Shown: positions 51,230 to 60,410 of the stretch, one piece after another
How the letters are laid out: every line of letters starts with the position of its first letter
Position numbering within the stretch: the stretch's first letter is position 1
Source: an uncultured Clostridia bacterium
GTDB lineage: Bacteria; Bacillota; Clostridia; Peptostreptococcales; Anaerovoracaceae
NCBI GenBank assembly: GCA_934281605.1
Contig: CAKQXD010000007.1
Span: 53,866 to 117,865, forward strand
DNA: 64,000 nucleotides
Direction: 5' to 3'
Made by a program: the position numbers and the translations under genes
The notes under the pieces: model-generated
Told to the model about the DNA's origin: nothing
The model's database searches: none
The model's input: only the letters and a program-made list of their open reading frames with translations

Positions 51230-52621
51230 TTACTCCTTTATCTCCCAGTGACCGCTGTAGCCACTGCCTATATATTTAATTTCAGGCATTTTCTTTATTC
51301 GACGCCGTATAGTCTCTGGACTAACGTCAAGATTTATAGCAAGTTCTTTAACAGTGATTTTACCATCATTTTTTATTAATTCTTTAATATCATTCATCTG
51401 ATTCTCTTGATGGTCACTTTGATGGTCACCTTGATGGTCACCTTGATGGTCACCTTTAGGGACATCATAATTCAAATTAGGCATCACAACGGTAAACTGA
51501 TATCTGTCGGATCGAAAGCTTGGTTTTTTATCTTCTGAAAAGTTCACCTGATGCTCGTATGCATGAATAATTTTGCCAAATCCGCTCCCTTTGCGCTCCA
51601 TAAATCCCAGGCGGCCAAACACGTCTGCAATCACAGGGTTTCTTCTGGTCGAAGGAACCGTAAGCGGGTCTCTCTCCTGTATGATGGAACCATCCGGCAT
51701 TCCTCCCGGCGAATAAATCTCCATCCTGTCATCAAAAATGTCTATGTGCACTTCACTGCCATTCACTAAATAGTCTCTGTGAACAAGGCCGTTAATCAAT
51801 GCCTCGTGATAGCTGCGTTCTACATATTCCGGCATTTCCTCCCTGGAATTAGGTGTTTTACGCCACATCATTCTGGAATTCCGCTTAATAAAAGATTCTC
51901 CATCTTCTAATAAAGAAATCAGACTTCCAGAATACTCAGCATCATCAAAGGCGTCTATCGTGCCGCCGCTTTTATCCCGTCCATTCCATCTGGTGCAGAA
52001 CACCCGCGACCATCGTATCGGACTGTCATCCGCCAGCAAAGCGCCTGCATTGGTCAGCCATCCATCTTCATCAACAAGTCCAAATGAAACCAATTCTTTA
52101 TCATCAAAACTGCTGCCTGTCCATTTTTTATATCTCGCACGGAGCTTTGTGAATGCAAAATCTTCTACTCGATACGATGATATCTGAGAATCAAAAGAAG
52201 TGTTCTTTCCTCTCATAACCAAACGCTTTTGTTCCGTTGCCGTCGCCTTTACGCTTTCATTGCCTACTCGTACAAAAGTTTCCAGCACACCATCTCCCGC
52301 ATAGTAATATGGCGTTTCCTCCCCTTTATGGATTTTAAGGATAATAAGAGTTTTATCTTCCTCCTTTTGAAAACTAAGAGTAAACTCCGGTATCGGTTCC
52401 ATCCGTGATTTGATTTGTTCACTTATTGTTGCAGAATCGCCCTCCGGATCCTCAACTCCCGTAACCGCCCCATCATCCGCAATTCCAAAGATCAGAAATC
52501 CTCCATTGCCATTTGCAAAAGCACTTACACTTTTCAGCCAGCTCTTAGGTTTTCTTTTCTCCAAAAATTGCTTCTTATCATATTCCGTTGTCTCCCCAAT
52601 CAATTTAGTAATCTCTAACAT
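51230..52621 (-). CDS. AlbA_2/ATP-binding (RecG-related) regulatory protein
   Basis: This 463-residue protein has an N-terminal AlbA_2 (schlafen-like) DNA-binding domain (EYDKKQFLEKRKPKSWLKSVSAFANGNGGFLIFGIADDGAVTGV), a central helical part, a HATPase_c_4 ATP-binding domain (about 265-370; EALINGLVHRDYLVNGSEVHIDIFDDRMEIYSPGGMPDG, FMERKGSGFGKI), a GDHQ repeat linker (about 390-405) and a C-terminal winged helix (VKELAINLDVSPETIRRRIKK). Such proteins are commonly DNA-binding regulators in accessory regions. It is downstream of the helicase operon. Confidence 0.88.
   Translation of the reverse strand: MLEITKLIGETTEYDKKQFLEKRKPKSWLKSVSAFANGNGGFLIFGIADDGAVTGVEDPEGDSATISEQIKSRMEPIPEFTLSFQKEEDKTLIILKIHKGEETPYYYAGDGVLETFVRVGNESVKATATEQKRLVMRGKNTSFDSQISSYRVEDFAFTKLRARYKKWTGSSFDDKELVSFGLVDEDGWLTNAGALLADDSPIRWSRVFCTRWNGRDKSGGTIDAFDDAEYSGSLISLLEDGESFIKRNSRMMWRKTPNSREEMPEYVERSYHEALINGLVHRDYLVNGSEVHIDIFDDRMEIYSPGGMPDGSIIQERDPLTVPSTRRNPVIADVFGRLGFMERKGSGFGKIIHAYEHQVNFSEDKKPSFRSDRYQFTVVMPNLNYDVPKGDHQGDHQGDHQSDHQENQMNDIKELIKNDGKITVKELAINLDVSPETIRRRIKKMPEIKYIGSGYSGHWEIKE
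51407..51454 (-). repeat. Four tandem 12-base repeats encoding GDHQ-type units
   Basis: The unit ttgatggtcacc (plus strand) is repeated four times exactly apart from one base in the first copy. It encodes GDHQ, GDHQ, GDHQ, SDHQ between the ATP-binding and winged-helix parts. Such in-frame 12-mers can vary in number by slippage. Confidence 0.9.
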
Positions 52622-52661
52622 TGTACCTCTCCTTGCTTATCATAACACCCCTGCACTTACC

Positions 52662-53024
52662 CTACATCGGCGTTCCCACTTCGATAAGATTCCCGTCCGG
52701 ATCATAAAACCTGATCACCTTCTGGCCCCAGCTATGTGTCATGAGACGGGTCACATGCTCGATAGGCTCCGGATACTTTTCCAGTTTTTCTGCAAAGGCT
52801 TCGAGGTTGTTTTCTTCAAAATACAGCTCGCTCATATTGTTACGCGGAATACATTCACGCCCCAGAAAATCCTCCCAGTAGTTTATATCCTGCAGCACCA
52901 GTCCTTCAGTCATAATAACATTCCTGCCATTGTCCAGAACCACCTCCAGACCGAATAAATTTTTATAAAATGCAATGGATTTCTCCATATCTTTGACTAC
53001 GATCAATGCGTTTTTGAGTTTCAT
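52662..53024 (-). CDS. VOC-family protein
   Basis: This 120-residue glyoxalase-fold protein begins MKLKNALIVVKDMEKSIAFYKNLFGLEVVLDNG and ends with VIRFYDPDGNLIEVGTPM (end-ligand Glu). The YEPIEHVTRLMTHSWGQ segment supplies a second possible ligand. Substrate unknown. It lies 12 bases downstream of the NUDIX gene and is probably cotranscribed with the helicase operon. Confidence 0.88.
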   Translation of the reverse strand: MKLKNALIVVKDMEKSIAFYKNLFGLEVVLDNGRNVIMTEGLVLQDINYWEDFLGRECIPRNNMSELYFEENNLEAFAEKLEKYPEPIEHVTRLMTHSWGQKVIRFYDPDGNLIEVGTPM

Positions 53025-53036
53025 GGGTTTGCTCCT

Positions 53037-53423
53037 CTACATCCGTGATCTTATTTTTTCAATCAAAGTAATATCTGCAGGCAGCCATTCTACGCTGTTT
53101 AGCTTATCTTTGGTAAGCCACTTTGCATCCTCAGCTTCTTTTAAAACAAGTTCTCCGGCTACTATTTTACACCAGAAACATTCCATGCTTAAATGAAAGT
53201 TTGGATAATCATATTCAATCGTGTCAATCAACTCACCTACGGAAATTTCCGTCTCAAGCTCTTCCATAATTTCCCGTTTTAACGCTTCCTGTGAAGTTTC
53301 ACCTGCTTCAATTTTCCCACCTGGAAATTCCCAGCCGTCCTTAAACTCTCCATAGCCTCTTTGTGTCGCAAAAACCCGATTGCCTTCTTTGATAATCGCA
53401 GCTACAACTTTTATTGTTTTCAT
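53037..53423 (-). CDS. NUDIX hydrolase, MutT/8-oxo-dGTP diphosphatase-like
   Basis: This 128-residue enzyme has a complete NUDIX box, GGKIEAGETSQEALKREIMEE (with the G-x5-E-x7-REUxEE pattern), preceded by VVAAIIKEGNRVFATQRGYGEFKDGWEFPGG typical of MutT-type (d)NTP pyrophosphatases. It may sanitise oxidised nucleotides or hydrolyse a signalling nucleotide. It lies 16 bases downstream of the helicase gene, so it is in the same operon. Confidence 0.92.
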   Translation of the reverse strand: MKTIKVVAAIIKEGNRVFATQRGYGEFKDGWEFPGGKIEAGETSQEALKREIMEELETEISVGELIDTIEYDYPNFHLSMECFWCKIVAGELVLKEAEDAKWLTKDKLNSVEWLPADITLIEKIRSRM

Positions 53424-53439
53424 GCATTTACCTCACTAC

Positions 53440-56394
53440 CTATCCCGTGATATATTCATAAATATCACTTCTTACACTGTGTTCCATTCTCATTTTAAAA
53501 TTCACAATCGGCAGAACTTGTCCCTTATTATTGGAAATCGTAGTTTCCTCCCAGGCAACAGGAGTTACTCTTCCCATATAATAAAAATCTGCTCCTTCTC
53601 CATCACTTTTCTTAATGAACAAATAAATCTTTAATCCTATATCGGAACTGTTTATAATCTCTTTAGATTCTTTACTTTCCAAAGAAACTTTGCTCCTAGT
53701 CATCCAACTAAAAATCTGTTCATTTATGAACTCATCTTCATATTTTGTGCTTTCTGCAATATCTTCTTTTTTCTTATATGTCACGAAAATCGGACAAGTA
53801 TTATTCTTTATCCGATAACCATATATCGTTGAACTATCGTCCTTTTCCCAATTCAACAATCGGCAAACATCTTTTCTCGAGTATTTTTCATACAAAACCA
53901 AATTGTCCTCATCATGATTTCGGTAGATATCATTATATTTTTTCAATCCATAGGTCAAAAGGCTTCTTATTTCTTTCCTGAAGTCAACATGCTGCAGCTC
54001 CCGATAAAATTTTTCCGCACGCACAGCGCTTTTCTCGCTAATTTTATTCGAATCAAAGAATTCAAACTCCATATACTTTTTTTGTTCTGTCTGCGTATTG
54101 ATAAAATCTTTTTTCAGTACCGATAATGCGGATATATAATCACACGTTCTGTAGTTCTCCTGCAGTCCCTGCAGTTTCTTTTGAAACTGCAATTCATTGA
54201 TTTCATCATTTTCCAACATCATCTGTAACATCAACAATTCATGAGGACGCTTTCCATTTACTAAAAGAGTTGAAATGAATTCCAGGGTTGCAGCTTCCTC
54301 TTCGGTGAAATTTATTTGATACTCTGAATCATACTTTCGCACAAAAGAATCATATGTTCCTGCATATGCTATAAACAGTATTGGGTCTATTTCCCCATAT
54401 TCATAAAAATCCAAAATACTCGGTATTCGTCCCAGCTTATCTTTCAACTGAAAATATTTTTCTTTTAACAATGTACTTTTCGGTGACATTTTATCAATAG
54501 AACGGAAAATCCGTTCCTTGCTTATTTCATCAAAATGTATCGTTGAACAACCTGGAATAACACGTCCACCTTCCATAAGATACTTCCGAATCGTATCCTT
54601 GTTATAAGTTCGATCTCCTGATAATGCAATCGGTATCATAAAATTATTATTATAGTTTCCGATAAAATCTAACACTACAACGTATTCTTTTCCAATTGCT
54701 TTGCGAAGACCACGTCCCAGCTGCTGCACAAATACCACTGGAGACTGTGTCGGACGAAGCATAATAACCTGATTGATTTCCGGTACATCAACGCCTTCTG
54801 AAAAAATATCAACGGAAAGGATATAATCGATCGCATCTTCTCTATCTTTGCCCGTCAAGCGTTCAATCGCATCTGTTCGCTCAACCTCTGAATTTTCACC
54901 TGTTAAGGCAATCGTCCTCCATCCTTTTTCATTAAATTTCACAGATAATTCACGAGCTTCCCGGTTCCTGCTGCAAAAAATCATTCCTTTTACACGATCG
55001 CCACTATACCCATAATATTCTGCCTGTGCCATTACACGCTCTACCCGTTCATCCGACGTCAAATACCGAAAATGCTCCAGCTTTTCTCCTGCTGATTTTC
55101 CCTCATCTGCAATCAAATCTAAATCGGTTATTCCAAAATAGTGAAACGGACAAAGAAGATCCTCTTCCATGGCTTTTTGAAGCCGGATTTCATATGCAAT
55201 CTGATGATTAAAAAGCTCATAGATATTCACATCATTGTTGCCGGCTACCCTTCTATCTGGAGTTGCTGTCATTCCAAGCCAAAATTCAGGCTCAAAATAC
55301 TCCATGATCAACTGATAACTGTCTGCAGAACTATGATGTGCTTCATCAATAACAATTGCATCAAATGCATCTACACTATATTTTTGTAACACCTCATTTT
55401 TACTCATTGTCTGCACTGTTGCAAAAATATAATCCGCATCGTACTCCTGAGATTTTCCTGTTACAAGTCCTGTTGTGACAGTTCCATTGAACACACGCTC
55501 AAAAGATTTTTGAGCCTGCCTAGCGATTTGAGTTCTATGCACTAAAAATAACACTTTCTTAAAACCAAGTTCTCTCATTGCAAATGCAGATGCGTATGTT
55601 TTTCCTGTCCCTGTAGCAGAAATCAGCAATGCCTTATCTTCTCCCGCCTCATAGAGTGTTTTTAAATTGGTAATAAAACCAACCTGCATCGAGTTGGGCT
55701 GCAGTTTATATGCTTCCAAAGATGGGACTTCTGCGACCCTTGCCAGTTCTCTCTGTTTTCGTATAACTGCATTTCGTGTATATTGTTCTGTATATCGCTC
55801 AATAAACTGGTCAAATGCCAACGATTTTCTCGAATTCCATAATTCATCAAACTCCTGTACAATTTCATGGGTATATTCCCCATTATCAGTTGAGACCAGC
55901 CTGGTATTCCATTCTCTGTTGATCGTAAGAGCACTTTGAGTAACATTAGAACTACCTACGATAATACGGTACATTTCATCTTTGCGAAAAACATATCCCT
56001 TGGTATGAAATCCTTCCCGCTCATTTTCTGTAACGTACATTTTAAGCTCAATATTTTGGAGTTCAGCCAACCGTTGCAAAGCCTTCGGCTCACTAAAAGC
56101 AAGATAATCTGTTGTTAAAATTTTGCCCAGAATATTCTTTCGCTCCAAATCTTTTAATGTCTGTAAAAGCGGTGTAATTCCACTCATGGTAATAAATGCA
56201 ACACTGATACAAAATTCATCACAAGACAACAGCTCATCTTCTATAGCAGAGAGTACCTTGCGACCATCTTTATAATTATTTGAGATAAATTGCGGTTTAT
56301 ATGCTAGATTTGAAGTTACATTGTAATCAATAAACGCAGTTTCTAATCCCCGTTTCAGAAATTCTATATTGTCATATTTCATGTGTTTCACCAT
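53440..56394 (-). CDS. PLD-nuclease/SF2 helicase protein with DUF3427-like C-terminus
   Basis: This 984-residue protein has a PLD-like nuclease domain at the N-terminus (about 50-190; H130-x-K132 in HTKGYVF, with GSSN at 147-150), then an SF2 helicase: Walker A SATGTGKT (259-266), DEAH (350-353), TATP, and motif VI QLGRGLRKAIGK (about 553). The C-terminal third (about 620-980) has the DUF3427 type (LGRIPSILDFYEYGEIDPILFI; RKDVCRLLNWEKDDSSTIYGYRIKNNTCPIFVTY). Such proteins look like nucleases with a translocase motor. Start uncertain: the ATG at 56394 has no ribosome-binding site; 56382 is an alternative. It is central in the operon and A+T-rich. Confidence 0.88.
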   Translation of the reverse strand: MVKHMKYDNIEFLKRGLETAFIDYNVTSNLAYKPQFISNNYKDGRKVLSAIEDELLSCDEFCISVAFITMSGITPLLQTLKDLERKNILGKILTTDYLAFSEPKALQRLAELQNIELKMYVTENEREGFHTKGYVFRKDEMYRIIVGSSNVTQSALTINREWNTRLVSTDNGEYTHEIVQEFDELWNSRKSLAFDQFIERYTEQYTRNAVIRKQRELARVAEVPSLEAYKLQPNSMQVGFITNLKTLYEAGEDKALLISATGTGKTYASAFAMRELGFKKVLFLVHRTQIARQAQKSFERVFNGTVTTGLVTGKSQEYDADYIFATVQTMSKNEVLQKYSVDAFDAIVIDEAHHSSADSYQLIMEYFEPEFWLGMTATPDRRVAGNNDVNIYELFNHQIAYEIRLQKAMEEDLLCPFHYFGITDLDLIADEGKSAGEKLEHFRYLTSDERVERVMAQAEYYGYSGDRVKGMIFCSRNREARELSVKFNEKGWRTIALTGENSEVERTDAIERLTGKDREDAIDYILSVDIFSEGVDVPEINQVIMLRPTQSPVVFVQQLGRGLRKAIGKEYVVVLDFIGNYNNNFMIPIALSGDRTYNKDTIRKYLMEGGRVIPGCSTIHFDEISKERIFRSIDKMSPKSTLLKEKYFQLKDKLGRIPSILDFYEYGEIDPILFIAYAGTYDSFVRKYDSEYQINFTEEEAATLEFISTLLVNGKRPHELLMLQMMLENDEINELQFQKKLQGLQENYRTCDYISALSVLKKDFINTQTEQKKYMEFEFFDSNKISEKSAVRAEKFYRELQHVDFRKEIRSLLTYGLKKYNDIYRNHDEDNLVLYEKYSRKDVCRLLNWEKDDSSTIYGYRIKNNTCPIFVTYKKKEDIAESTKYEDEFINEQIFSWMTRSKVSLESKESKEIINSSDIGLKIYLFIKKSDGEGADFYYMGRVTPVAWEETTISNNKGQVLPIVNFKMRMEHSVRSDIYEYITG

Positions 56395-56414
56395 GTTGTA
56401 TAAAAAAATGCTTT

Positions 56415-57284
56415 TTATTGAACAAAAAAGTCATCCACATCCTGTACAGTATGTAATAATTCCGAATCATCTATTCCGGTAGCTTTTGCCAGGGCTACTG
56501 AAGCTAGCAGTTTTTCATGAAAATCCGTATCAAAAGCACATCTGATCAAACGGTTAAATTCTTTAGAGTGTTGCTCCAGCTCATCTATATACTGCCGATA
56601 CTTTTTCTCCAGCGCTTCATCCAGTTTCCTCTGGTTTTCAATATATCCAGACAGTATCTCCTGCTCCTTTGAGTATAACATTAGCCTCCCATATTCAAAA
56701 GAGTACATCGAAATAGCCTGAAGAAACTGTCCTAACTCTGGCCCCGTGATGCATTCCATATATGCAGCCATTAACTTCAACATTGCCTCCAAGCAAATCC
56801 ATAGACAATCATCAATGTATTCCGTTTCTTCTATATCACCATCTTCTAACGCTTTACTTTTTGTACGAATTTCTGCAGATAGTAACCTTATTTTATCTAT
56901 ATTTCCTTGTGACACACGGTGTTCAATCGTAGCAGCAGAAGCATCAATATAATCTGCATAAGTAATAAAAACCAGCTTACTATATAATTGATCATCCAGC
57001 AATATTGCCTTGTCAACCACCTGTTCCGCAATTTGCTCCCAGTCCTCCGTCGTAAATTCTTTCAGCTTCTTTCCATTTGCCAATTTATTAACTGTTGCAA
57101 AAGTCAAGATCGTTCCAAACTTTATTTGCTGTAATCCTTCTCCGTCTTCACAGGCCATACGATATAAAGATTCCTGTACTCTGTGTATCACGTCAAGCGC
57201 ATGAAAGAATTGATCCCTCCATGTCGATGATAGAAGTTCATCGATTGATATTTGTTTGATATCTGTAAAAACCATATCTCTCAC
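56415..57284 (-). CDS. Unrecognised helical protein of the helicase operon
   Basis: This 289-residue protein is almost wholly helical, with long amphipathic stretches and no signal peptide or membrane segment. I do not recognise a domain. The GTG at 57284 follows the stop of the upstream gene directly; the ATG at 57275 with TTAGGTGAGAG before it is the more likely start. It is placed between the glycine-rich membrane protein and the helicase (20 bases), which suggests a shared function. Its genes' tight packing supports cotranscription. Confidence 0.7.
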   Translation of the reverse strand: MRDMVFTDIKQISIDELLSSTWRDQFFHALDVIHRVQESLYRMACEDGEGLQQIKFGTILTFATVNKLANGKKLKEFTTEDWEQIAEQVVDKAILLDDQLYSKLVFITYADYIDASAATIEHRVSQGNIDKIRLLSAEIRTKSKALEDGDIEETEYIDDCLWICLEAMLKLMAAYMECITGPELGQFLQAISMYSFEYGRLMLYSKEQEILSGYIENQRKLDEALEKKYRQYIDELEQHSKEFNRLIRCAFDTDFHEKLLASVALAKATGIDDSELLHTVQDVDDFFVQ

Positions 57285-58250
57285 CTAATCTTCAATAACC
57301 TTATCAAACATTGCAGCAAGCGCTTTGGTGTTATTCACAAGTGTTCCTAAAGCAGTTTTTTCATCTTCCTCCATCTGAGTATAATCTTTACTATAAAATG
57401 CTAAACATTCCTTATAACTCTCTTCTAGCGCTGTTCGTATTTTCTCCGTACTGTCTAAAATAGTAAAAATCTGTGCATCCATTTCTTTTACACGTTCAAT
57501 GTTCTTTTTCACAGATTCAATTTCCTCATTTTTCTTTTTATTTAATTTATTTTTTTTGCTTGCAAAAATAACGATGGAAGACAAGAGCGTTGCTCCAGCA
57601 AGCGTCCATCCTACAGGTCCTGCCATTGCAAGTAAAGCACTACCTGCAGCCATACCCTGGCCACCTGCCGCCAGCGCACCTCCACCCAGCCACGCCAATG
57701 CGGCATTTGTAGCAGCTGCACCAGATAGAGTTGATATAGCTGTTCCTGTAGATGCTGTTCCAAAGGTAGTTGCGATCCACATTGCAGCCGTCGGTGCCAT
57801 AAACGCAACGGAAGCTCCCGCAGCAAGTCCAGCTCCAGCTCCTCCCGCAGCCTCTCTAGCTGCTTTTAATTCTCTATCTGCAAAGTCACAAGAATCCAAA
57901 AATATATTCCTATGCGTATTGATTTCATGAAACTCAGCTGCAAAATTTTTAGGGGTGTTAGCAATGCTATTCACAAGGTCTTCCACAAAAGAAATAAGAT
58001 CATTACCACGTTTACGTTCTACGTAAAGCTGTATTCCTTTGTCATTCATCAATGTATAGGCATCATTATACTCGTAAATGGAATCTTCCAACATACGATC
58101 CAACTCTGTCAGTTTTTCCTTGATATCTTCTTTTGTAGCCAATGCGCTTTCTTTTACATCATTAGCCTTATCTGCAATAACTTCACCCGCCTGCGCGGCC
58201 TTATCTTTGATTTTGCTCATATCAAGACCTTTTTTCTTTACATCAGCCAT
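57285..58250 (-). CDS. Glycine/alanine-rich helical membrane protein of the helicase operon
   Basis: This 321-residue protein has a charged helical N-terminal part (about 1-130), a long Gly/Ala-rich hydrophobic core (about 133-225; AAGGAGAGLAAGASVAF, LAWLGGGALAAGGQGMAAG, LLAMAGPVGWTLAGATLL) of several membrane helices, and a coiled-coil C-terminus (about 228-321; KKNKLNKKKNEEIESVKKNIERVKEMD). The layout recalls helical pore-forming or glycine-zipper membrane effectors, but no family is certain. It is the first gene of the operon: promoter at 58321-58350 and GTAGGAGG before the ATG. Confidence 0.78.
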   Translation of the reverse strand: MADVKKKGLDMSKIKDKAAQAGEVIADKANDVKESALATKEDIKEKLTELDRMLEDSIYEYNDAYTLMNDKGIQLYVERKRGNDLISFVEDLVNSIANTPKNFAAEFHEINTHRNIFLDSCDFADRELKAAREAAGGAGAGLAAGASVAFMAPTAAMWIATTFGTASTGTAISTLSGAAATNAALAWLGGGALAAGGQGMAAGSALLAMAGPVGWTLAGATLLSSIVIFASKKNKLNKKKNEEIESVKKNIERVKEMDAQIFTILDSTEKIRTALEESYKECLAFYSKDYTQMEEDEKTALGTLVNNTKALAAMFDKVIED

Positions 58251-58320
58251 ACGGTTTCCTCCTACATATAGATGAATCCTCCAGTTACTGTATTTTTATG
58301 TCTAAAGTTCTAGTTAAAAA

Positions 58321-58350
58321 ATTATATCACACATTTTACAGTAAATTCAA
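58321..58350 (-). promoter_or_regulatory. Promoter of the helicase operon
   Basis: On the minus strand TTGAAT (58350-58345) and TATAAT (58326-58321) are 18 bases apart, 70 bases before the first gene. Confidence 0.7.
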
Positions 58351-58393
58351 TTCTGAAGAAATCGACATCACGAAACACACTTTTCCCTATACC

Positions 58394-58426
58394 ACAAAAC
58401 CCCTCCCAGTTATCTTCCGAAAGGGG
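58394..58426 (-). terminator. Weak terminator after the ferritin-like gene
   Basis: On the minus strand CCCCT (58426-58422) pairs with AGGGG (58404-58400), with a 17-base loop, then TTTTG. The stem is short and the T run brief. Confidence 0.45.
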
Positions 58427-58457
58427 CTTATTCTATCAATCCTCTATTTCCAGCAAA

Positions 58458-59723
58458 TTACCGCATCTCCGGTTCCGTGCAAATCGGCTCTCTTCCAACG
58501 CAGACATTATCTACCGTGCGTTCCCGCAGCTCCGGCACCGGATTCGGCGCTGTTTCAAATCGGTAATCCTGTCCGTTTCTCTGCATATATTCCTGAATGA
58601 AGCGGTGGCTCATCACGTTTTCTACCGGCTCGTTGACTGCTCTCTGGTATTCTGCAAAGGTCTCCGGCATGGCTCCCTGCACAACGTTGACGTATCCTTC
58701 GCAGCATGCGGTGTTGTTCGCCGTGCTCCCCAGCACATCGCGCACGTACTCTATATTGCTCTCCAGCGTCAGCGGCGCCGGGAACTTTGCATCAGGAAGC
58801 ACTTCATTCCAATCCTTTTTCTCATACTGACAAAGGAGATCCCGTGCGATGTGCAAATGCACCAGCTCCTGCTGAAACAGAAAATACCAAAGCTCGCGGA
58901 TCCGCGCATCCGTCTCCGTTTCATAGCAGCTCCAGTAGAGCCAGCATTCCACGTACTGGTGCACCAGCAGATTTTCCAGCCACGTCATGGCCGGATTCAA
59001 CAGACTTCCGTACTGGCTCACATGCTGTTCTTCCACCATGCCGATTTCCTGATAAAGTCTGCGGCCGGTCTCCTCCGGCCACAACGCAGCCGTATTCATA
59101 TAGTAATTCATCGTCTGCTGTTCCGCCGCTGTGATTACATTGGCTGCCAGTACGTCGATCGTCGGCGCGCAGTCTCCCGTCATGGCAAAACGGATCGAAT
59201 CATACGGATGGCGGTGATGAGAAATGGTCGGCCGCCCCGGCATGATTTCCGTGTATCCGCCCACCAAGCTCTCCGCGTGCTCCCCGGTGGTCGCATCCAA
59301 ATAATCCGCGTAGCGATACAGATGGTCGAAATCCTCCAGCAGTGCAAAGTCCAGCGCGCCCTTGATATTGGGGTCCGTCACACGCTTTGCCAGATGTGCC
59401 GTCAGATCCACCGCCAGCTGTTCATACCCGATGGTATGCTCCAGAGCCGTTTCATCCGAAGGCTTCAGATGGGTCAAAATTTTCTGCTGCTGCTGTTCGC
59501 TTCGCCGAATCAGCGCAATCTGGCGACGCAGCTCGTTATCTCCCGTATGGCGTGAAAACTGATGAGAAAACCACACATTCTCGAATTCCGTGCCGTTCAT
59601 CAGAATGATGCGCGTTCTGGTATACGGATCTACCTCCTGCTTCACATACGGCGCAGGCCAGAACTTCTCCCAGTCCAAAAAAAGAATATCCCGTTTCTCC
59701 GGGCTGATTTCAAATGGATTCAT
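58458..59723 (-). CDS. Ferritin-like di-iron domain protein
   Basis: This 421-residue protein contains helices with the ferritin-like pattern: ALEHTIGYEQLAVDL, ALLEDFDHLYRYADYL, GMVEEQHVSQYGSLL (ExxH) and QQELVHLHIARDLL (ExxH), which together could bind two irons. The first 80 and last 100 residues are poorly recognised. It is less A+T-rich than its neighbours and looks like a chromosomal gene between two accessory blocks. Peroxide or oxygen handling is plausible, but the reaction is unknown. Confidence 0.75.
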   Translation of the reverse strand: MNPFEISPEKRDILFLDWEKFWPAPYVKQEVDPYTRTRIILMNGTEFENVWFSHQFSRHTGDNELRRQIALIRRSEQQQQKILTHLKPSDETALEHTIGYEQLAVDLTAHLAKRVTDPNIKGALDFALLEDFDHLYRYADYLDATTGEHAESLVGGYTEIMPGRPTISHHRHPYDSIRFAMTGDCAPTIDVLAANVITAAEQQTMNYYMNTAALWPEETGRRLYQEIGMVEEQHVSQYGSLLNPAMTWLENLLVHQYVECWLYWSCYETETDARIRELWYFLFQQELVHLHIARDLLCQYEKKDWNEVLPDAKFPAPLTLESNIEYVRDVLGSTANNTACCEGYVNVVQGAMPETFAEYQRAVNEPVENVMSHRFIQEYMQRNGQDYRFETAPNPVPELRERTVDNVCVGREPICTEPEMR

Positions 59724-59792
59724 GTCATATCCCTCCTCACGGCTATTGTATGCGCGAGAAGGGGGATTTATGCAAAGACTCTGCCTGCTGTC

Positions 59793-60353
59793 CTATACTT
59801 TATGCCTGTTTAAATATATCATTATTTGCTTTTGTAGCACTTCAAGCATGCTTCCTACATCACTTGTGAGCATTTTAATTTCACAATGATAGGATCTTTT
59901 AGGATCTTCGTCTTTAAAAGTAACATACTGACGCCCCTCTTCCGTTTCATATACACACCGGGAATGCGAAACAGCATTTCGAATATGTCTATAATAATTA
60001 ACGGTAGATAAATCACCACTGGATTCTCCAGGATATGTTGTTGTTACACTTAAACTAAATGACAGAATGATGGTTTTTAAAGCATTCTCCCATGATTCAA
60101 TCGTTACATGATCAAGACCTGAGAGGGTTTCCTTTGGCATCACCAAAAGAATATAGAGAAACATTTGCATTGTAGCTGGATTTCCCATTCCTGATGCCTT
60201 CAGAATCTTTCGGAAGTTGTCACCATTTCCAGCAAAATGAATATTTTCATTGTAGTAATCGCTGTTTAAAAAATCCCTGTTAGATAATTCTCCAAGTAAT
60301 GAAGCCATAGCTAATGCTTGACATAAAATAGACTCTTGTTCAGTTAAATTCAT
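59793..60353 (-). CDS. HEPN-motif protein, possible RNase toxin
   Basis: This 186-residue helical protein ends with RHIRNAVSHSR, in which R125-N-A-V-S-H130 is the Rx4-6H motif of HEPN ribonucleases; similar HEPN proteins occur on plasmids and in defence loci. The start is the ATG at 60353 behind AAGGAG; an in-frame ATG at 60386 lacks one. It lies 57 bases downstream of the RhuM-family gene and may be the toxin of a RhuM-HEPN pair, which is inference. Confidence 0.72.
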   Translation of the reverse strand: MNLTEQESILCQALAMASLLGELSNRDFLNSDYYNENIHFAGNGDNFRKILKASGMGNPATMQMFLYILLVMPKETLSGLDHVTIESWENALKTIILSFSLSVTTTYPGESSGDLSTVNYYRHIRNAVSHSRCVYETEEGRQYVTFKDEDPKRSYHCEIKMLTSDVGSMLEVLQKQIMIYLNRHKV

Positions 60354-60410
60354 GGTATATTTCTCCTTGGCAAGCTGAAAATTCATCAGAAAATTTTAAT
60401 GGCGACACTG

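Noticed and set aside
51407..51454. The 12-base tandem array as a CRISPR or iteron
   Set aside because: The units are contiguous, in frame and coding; there are no spacers.
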